From RYN-433 sp036558265 (lineage in GTDB: Bacteria; Planctomycetota; Phycisphaerae; Tepidisphaerales; Tepidisphaeraceae): a stretch of 6,408 nt of DNA. Of the stretch, positions 1-3,458 are shown in pieces. Made by a program: the position numbers and the translations under genes. Under the pieces are notes generated by a model. That model was not told where the DNA came from. It saw nothing but the letters and a program-made list of their open reading frames with translations, and did not search any database. The number at the start of each line of letters is the position of its first letter. Position 1 is the first letter of the stretch. The DNA lies in assembly GCA_036558265.1 (NCBI GenBank), contig DATBFY010000657.1, positions 1-6,408 of the forward strand. The letters run 5' to 3'.

Positions 1-33
1 CTTGACGAAGACGGTAACGGCGACGACGTACAT
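1..33 (-). CDS. Start of a divergent gene, possibly a small ABM-domain monooxygenase (partial)
   Basis: Only the first 11 codons lie in the window; the gene continues past base 1. Read on the minus strand from the ATG at 33-31, they give MYVVAVTVFVK. A strong Shine-Dalgarno (AAGGAG, 45-40) lies 6 bases before the ATG, which is the main reason to call a real gene from so little sequence. The alternating hydrophobic strand right at the N-terminus, ending in V-K, is the usual opening of small dimeric ferredoxin-like proteins of the antibiotic biosynthesis monooxygenase (ABM/YgiN/LsrG) family, which are cytoplasmic and about 95-110 residues long. That assignment is from memory of family N-termini and rests on 11 residues, so it is tentative. 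The gene is divergent from the serine hydrolase gene, and the two may share a control region. Confidence 0.5.
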   Translation of the reverse strand, partial: MYVVAVTVFVK

Positions 34-98
34 GGTCGGCTCCTTATCCTTCTGGACCTATGGCAAAGATGCTAACGCGGGGAGGGCGATCGGTTAAC
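34..98. other. Divergent intergenic spacer, probable promoter region for both flanking genes
   Basis: These 65 bases separate the minus-strand start at 33 from the preferred plus-strand start at 99. Any promoters for the two divergent genes must lie here or inside the neighbouring coding ends. I see no convincing -35/-10 pair on either strand and no clear operator palindrome. The plus-strand frame is open back to an ATG at 60, but that codon has no good ribosome binding site, so the segment is treated as non-coding. A purine-rich GGAGGG at 81-86 is the likely ribosome binding site for the plus-strand gene. Confidence 0.45.
40..45 (-). promoter_or_regulatory. Ribosome binding site of the left-edge minus-strand gene
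   Basis: The minus strand reads AAGGAG here, 6 bases upstream of the ATG at 33-31. This is a near-perfect anti-16S match at standard spacing and supports the very short visible reading frame as a true gene start. Confidence 0.6.
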
Positions 99-1508
99 AT
101 GTCGGGCACTATGGCCCGAAACAGAATCGGCGGCTTGCTCCTGGTGATCGCGATGTTGGTCGTCCAAGCCCGCCCTGCCGGTGCGGACGCGGTGGATGAT
201 TACATCAACGCGGAGATCGCCAGGCGCCATATTCCGGGGCTTTCACTGGCGGTCGTGCGGGACGGGAAGGTGGCCAAGCTCGGCGGGTATGGGCTGGCGA
301 ACGTCGAGTTGAACGTGACGGTCACGCCGGACACGGTCTTCCAGATCCAGTCGGTCACAAAGACGTTCACCTCCACGGCGATCCTGATGCTGGTGGAGCA
401 GGGGAAGATCGCCCTGGACGATCCGGTGGGCAAGTATCTGGAGGGGACGCCCGATTCGTGGAAGCCGATCAAGATTCGGCACCTCCTGAGCCACACATCG
501 GGGATCAAGGATTTCATCAACGAGCCGACGGCGAGCCTGCGACTGGACGTGACAGAGGAAGAGGTGCTTAAGGCGACCGCGCCGCGGCCGCTGAACTTCA
601 CGCCCGGCGACCGCTACTCGTACAGCAACACGAACTATCACCTGCTGGCGATGATCATCCGCAAGCTGACGGGGCTGTCTTATGGGGACTACCTGGCCGA
701 GCGGATCTTCCGGCCGCTGGGGATGTCATCCACGCGGATCGTAAGTCTATCCGCGCTCATCCCGAACCGGGCGGCGGGCTACCAGTGGGCGGGCGGGACG
801 TTGCGGAACGGGCAGTATGTGGCGGAGTCGATCCTGGGGTATGGCGGAGGCGGGATCGTCTCGACGGCGTCAGACATGGCGAAATGGGCGATCGCGCTGG
901 ATGGCGAGAAACTGTTGAAGCGCGCGACCTTCGAGCAGGCATGGACGGCGATGAAGTTGAACGACGGCAAGGCTTCGTCTTACGGCCTGGGATGGGGCGT
1001 GGGGAGCGTGAACGGTCATAAGTATGTCAGTCACAGCGGGGCGCACATGACCGGGTTCACCAGCAGCTTCACGAGGTACGGAGATGATCATCTGACCGTC
1101 ATCGTGCTCACCAACGCCGGGCACGCCAACCCCGGACGGATCGCGCAACACGTGGCGGGGATCTACGTGCCCGGTCTGACACCACAGCCGGCCAAGGCGA
1201 TCGAGGATAAGGACCCGCGCGTGACGGAGGTGGTTCGAGAGATTGGCCAACGGATTCGCGAAGGGAAGCTCGGGCCCGAGCACTTCACGCCCACCCTCTG
1301 GCTGCTGCTCGCGCCGCAGTTGAAGGATCTACAGCAACAGATTGAGGCGGATGGGGACCTGAAGTCGATCGAATTGCTGGATCGCAGCCGATCGGGCTCG
1401 GAGCGGACCTATCAATACCGGATGACCTTCAGCGGAGCGATTCACCTCGTGACCGTCACGGTGAACAGCGACGGGAAGATCTCAGGGCTGTGGGCGGAAA
1501 ACGAGTGA
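99..1508 (+). CDS. Exported serine hydrolase, class C beta-lactamase / PBP-like fold
   Basis: This is a serine beta-lactamase-like hydrolase (Pfam Beta-lactamase, PF00144), a family that includes AmpC-type enzymes, D-aminopeptidases, esterases and penicillin-binding-protein relatives. Numbering is from the ATG at 99 (469 residues). The catalytic S-V-T-K tetrad is at 85-88, with Ser85 the expected nucleophile and Lys88 the general base. The Y-S-N motif is at 175-177 and an H-S-G motif (the KTG-box equivalent) at 312-314, so all three active-site motifs are present in order. The N-terminus is a signal peptide: a basic n-region (Arg7, Arg9), a hydrophobic core at about 10-23, and likely cleavage after A-D-A (29-31), so it acts in the periplasm. 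In-frame ATGs also occur at 60, 69 and 111. The one at 99 is preferred because GGAGGG lies 12 bases upstream and it gives a compact signal peptide; 111 is also possible. The hydrolase fold ends near residue 355. Residues about 370-469 form a separate C-terminal region with a helical part and then beta strands (Y-R-M-T-F at 440-444, V-T-V-T-V at 451-455), like the small accessory domains on many family members. The substrate cannot be told: true beta-lactamase activity is possible, but a peptidase or esterase is at least as likely. The HD gene follows after 17 bases, suggesting co-transcription. Confidence 0.9.
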   Translation: MSGTMARNRIGGLLLVIAMLVVQARPAGADAVDDYINAEIARRHIPGLSLAVVRDGKVAKLGGYGLANVELNVTVTPDTVFQIQSVTKTFTSTAILMLVEQGKIALDDPVGKYLEGTPDSWKPIKIRHLLSHTSGIKDFINEPTASLRLDVTEEEVLKATAPRPLNFTPGDRYSYSNTNYHLLAMIIRKLTGLSYGDYLAERIFRPLGMSSTRIVSLSALIPNRAAGYQWAGGTLRNGQYVAESILGYGGGGIVSTASDMAKWAIALDGEKLLKRATFEQAWTAMKLNDGKASSYGLGWGVGSVNGHKYVSHSGAHMTGFTSSFTRYGDDHLTVIVLTNAGHANPGRIAQHVAGIYVPGLTPQPAKAIEDKDPRVTEVVREIGQRIREGKLGPEHFTPTLWLLLAPQLKDLQQQIEADGDLKSIELLDRSRSGSERTYQYRMTFSGAIHLVTVTVNSDGKISGLWAENE

Positions 1509-1514
1509 AAGGAG
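1508..1514 (+). promoter_or_regulatory. Ribosome binding site deciding the start of the HD-domain gene
   Basis: AAAGGAG begins at the last base of the hydrolase stop codon and lies 11 bases before the ATG at 1526. The frame is also open from a GTG at 1490 inside the upstream gene, but that codon has no comparable site and the added residues do not look conserved. The ATG at 1526 is therefore chosen. Confidence 0.55.
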
Positions 1515-1525
1515 CGCGCGGGATC

Positions 1526-2125
1526 ATGGATCGTGACGCTGCGTGGAAGACCGTGTGCGAATTCGTGAAGGATCCCGGGCTGCGCCGCCACATGCTGGCG
1601 GTCGAGGCGGCCATGCGGTGGTACGCCGGCCGACTTGGCGGCGACGTCGAAACCTGGGGCCTGGCCGGCCTGCTTCACGACTTCGACTGGGAGATCCACC
1701 CGACGTTGGAGGATCACCCGGCCAAGGGAGCGGCGATCCTGGGCGAGCGGGGCGTGAGCGACGAGGTGGTGACGTGCATCCTGTCGCACAATCCGGTGTC
1801 CACGGGCGTGACGCCGTCCAAGCCGATGGAATTTGCGCTTACCGCCTGCGACGAGGTGACGGGGCTGATCATCGCGGTGGCGCTGGTGCGGCCGACCAAG
1901 GACATTCGCGACGTCGAGGTCAAGTCGGTGAAGAAGAAGTGGAAGGAGAAGTACTTCGCCGCGGGCGTGCATCGCGAAGAAGTCGAGGCGGCGACGGTGG
2001 CGTTCTCAAACGCGTGCTTCGACGGAAAGCTGGAACTCTGGGAGCACGTCGGCAACGTGCTGGCGGCCATGCAGGGCGTGGCGGCCGAGCTGGATCTGGA
2101 CGGACGGCTGGTGAAGCCGGCGTGA
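1526..2125 (+). CDS. HD-domain protein, predicted metal-dependent phosphohydrolase (COG2316-like)
   Basis: This is a 199-residue cytoplasmic protein of the HD superfamily, whose members usually cleave phosphate esters of nucleotides or related compounds using one or two metal ions. The metal-binding signature is complete: His22, the His51-Asp52 pair (in G-L-L-H-D-F-D), His64, His88 (in L-S-H-N) and Asp109 (in A-C-D-E-V-T-G). The spacing and a lysine-rich stretch at 133-142, followed by F-A-A-G-V at 144-148, resemble the conserved family of about 190 residues annotated as predicted HD-superfamily hydrolase or HDIG-domain protein (COG2316). Length is typical and no accessory domain is fused. 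The physiological substrate of this family is not known to me. It is not a c-di-GMP HD-GYP enzyme, since no GYP motif follows. It lies 17 bases after the serine hydrolase gene on the same strand. It is convergent with the efflux operon, with only 7 bases between the two stop codons. The function is inferred from the motifs only. Confidence 0.85.
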   Translation: MDRDAAWKTVCEFVKDPGLRRHMLAVEAAMRWYAGRLGGDVETWGLAGLLHDFDWEIHPTLEDHPAKGAAILGERGVSDEVVTCILSHNPVSTGVTPSKPMEFALTACDEVTGLIIAVALVRPTKDIRDVEVKSVKKKWKEKYFAAGVHREEVEAATVAFSNACFDGKLELWEHVGNVLAAMQGVAAELDLDGRLVKPA

Positions 2126-2136
2126 CGCGCGGTCAC
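2122..2136. other. Small inverted repeat spanning both convergent stop codons
   Basis: GTGAC at 2122-2126 and GTCAC at 2132-2136 form a perfect 5-bp stem with a 5-base GCGCG loop. The TGA of the HD gene (2123-2125) and the TGA of the outer-membrane channel gene (TCA on the plus strand, 2133-2135) sit in the two arms. There is no T-run on either side, so it is not a classical intrinsic terminator. It is short enough to be partly a by-product of two facing TGA codons. Confidence 0.3.
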
Positions 2137-3458
2137 CTCAATTCCGTCGCGGTGATGGATTCCAGATCCGCCAGTCGCTTGGCGCGGGTGATGCGCAGCT
2201 CGTTCACAAGGCGCCGGATGGAAAGGAGCGAGCGCTGGCTGTCGAGCAGGTCGAGCAGCGGTGAGCGGCCGGCCTCGTAAGCGGCGCGGGTGACCGTGAC
2301 GACCTGTCGGGCGCGGGGCAGGATCGTGTGCTCGAACAGGTCGAGTTGGCGGTCGGCGTCGCGGAGGGTCACCAGGTCGAAGATCACTAGCGCCGCCAGG
2401 TCGTTGGCGGCCTGGCGACGCATGGCATCGGCAGCGCGGAGGTTGGCATGGGCCTGGCGGATGGCGGCGTCGATCGCCTGGTGGCGGAGCAGCGGCATCG
2501 TGATCATGCCGGTCAGTTGTTGCGTGATGCCGCCCAGATCCGTACCGGCGCTGAGGGAAAAGTCGGGATAGTACTGCAGGCGGGCCAGCGTAAGGCCTTC
2601 CTGTTTGCCGCGGATCTCCTGCGCGAGCGCGGCCAATTGCGGGTTCTGGCGGGCGGCGCGGTCGAGGAGCTGGTCGTCCGTGAGCGCCAGAGCCTGTGCG
2701 GCTGGCGGCGTTGTCGCAACGGGCAGCGACGCGGCGGGCGGACGGTTCAGCAGCGCGTTGAGCGTCGCCCGCTGGGCGGGAAGCTGGGCCAGCATGTTGG
2801 CGATCTGATTCCTGGAGAGGTCGAGCTCGTTGTTGGCCTTCAAGAGGTCCTGCTGACCGGCGCCGCCGGCCCGGTTGCGGGCTTCGGTAATCGTGGCCGT
2901 GGTCTGCAGGAGTTGGGCGTTCTCCTGTTCGAGGCGGATCAGCTCGGCGGCGAGCGCGTAGTCGTACCAGGCGTTGAGGAACCTGGCGCGCAAATCGTGG
3001 CGGGCCTTGCGGAAGCGTTCGCCCGCGGCCTTGGCCATCTCCAGCGCCCGGCGCGCCGCGACGGTGGGCTTGTCGGGCCAAAGAATGTCCGCCATCGGAT
3101 CGTTAGCGAGCGTGAGCGTCGTCCGCTTGAACGAGGTCGAGCCGCGCTCGATCGGCACGCCGGCCGACAGAACCAGATTGGTCGGCTGCGTGCCGTCCTG
3201 CGGGATCTGCTCGATGGCCGATCGCCACTCCCAGTATTTCTGCTCGAGGTCGGGATTGACCAGGAGCGCATGGTTCACAAGGTCATCAAGTGTGGGGTCG
3301 TCCGGGAGCGGCAAGATGTCGCGCTCCTCAACCGGCTTCTCGAACGCTTTGCCGGCATCGAAGGCAGCCCGGCGCTCCTGCGCTTCACCGGGTGGATGCA
3401 CTGTGCAGCCGGCGATGATCAGCGGCGGCGCGAGGAGCATGAGGAGCGTCCTACGCAT
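2133..3458 (-). CDS. TolC/CusC-type outer-membrane efflux channel lipoprotein
   Basis: This is the outer-membrane factor of a tripartite metal efflux pump (Pfam OEP, PF02321): a trimeric barrel with a long periplasmic helical tunnel that carries substrate from the RND pump out of the cell. Taken from the ATG at 3458 it has 441 residues, a normal length for CusC/TolC relatives. The N-terminus is a lipoprotein signal: M-R-R, a hydrophobic stretch, then lipobox I-A-G-C with Cys18 as the predicted acylation site. Two OEP repeats are visible. In the first, long helices at about 140-190 and 200-236 flank A-G-G-A-G-Q-Q-D-L-L (198-207). In the second, the strand Y-Y-P-D-F-S-L-S-A-G is at 296-305 and Y-E-A-G-R-S-P-L-L-D-L-L at 394-405. 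The frame is open to an ATG at 3527, but that would put 23 residues ahead of an ideal lipoprotein signal. The ATG at 3458 also has a GGGGAG site 7 bases upstream. It overlaps the end of the cusA-like gene by 8 bases, implying translational coupling. It is cusC-like by context, but the family diverges too much for a firm symbol. Confidence 0.9.
   Translation of the reverse strand: MRRTLLMLLAPPLIIAGCTVHPPGEAQERRAAFDAGKAFEKPVEERDILPLPDDPTLDDLVNHALLVNPDLEQKYWEWRSAIEQIPQDGTQPTNLVLSAGVPIERGSTSFKRTTLTLANDPMADILWPDKPTVAARRALEMAKAAGERFRKARHDLRARFLNAWYDYALAAELIRLEQENAQLLQTTATITEARNRAGGAGQQDLLKANNELDLSRNQIANMLAQLPAQRATLNALLNRPPAASLPVATTPPAAQALALTDDQLLDRAARQNPQLAALAQEIRGKQEGLTLARLQYYPDFSLSAGTDLGGITQQLTGMITMPLLRHQAIDAAIRQAHANLRAADAMRRQAANDLAALVIFDLVTLRDADRQLDLFEHTILPRARQVVTVTRAAYEAGRSPLLDLLDSQRSLLSIRRLVNELRITRAKRLADLESITATELR

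Noticed and set aside
2..32. TTGACG at 2-7 as a -35 box for the serine hydrolase gene
   Set aside because: No acceptable -10 hexamer follows at 16-18 bases, and the motif lies in codons of the divergent gene; chance occurrence is likely.
60..98. ATG at 60 (or 69) as start of the serine hydrolase
   Set aside because: There is no Shine-Dalgarno before it, and it adds a charged leader ahead of the signal peptide. The ATG at 99, after GGAGGG, fits an exported protein better.
1714..3081. Long minus-strand open frame (455 codons) across the HD gene and channel gene
   Set aside because: It runs antisense to the HD gene and out of frame within the channel gene. The translation is Arg/Pro/Ala-rich low-complexity typical of GC-rich shadow frames, with no motif.
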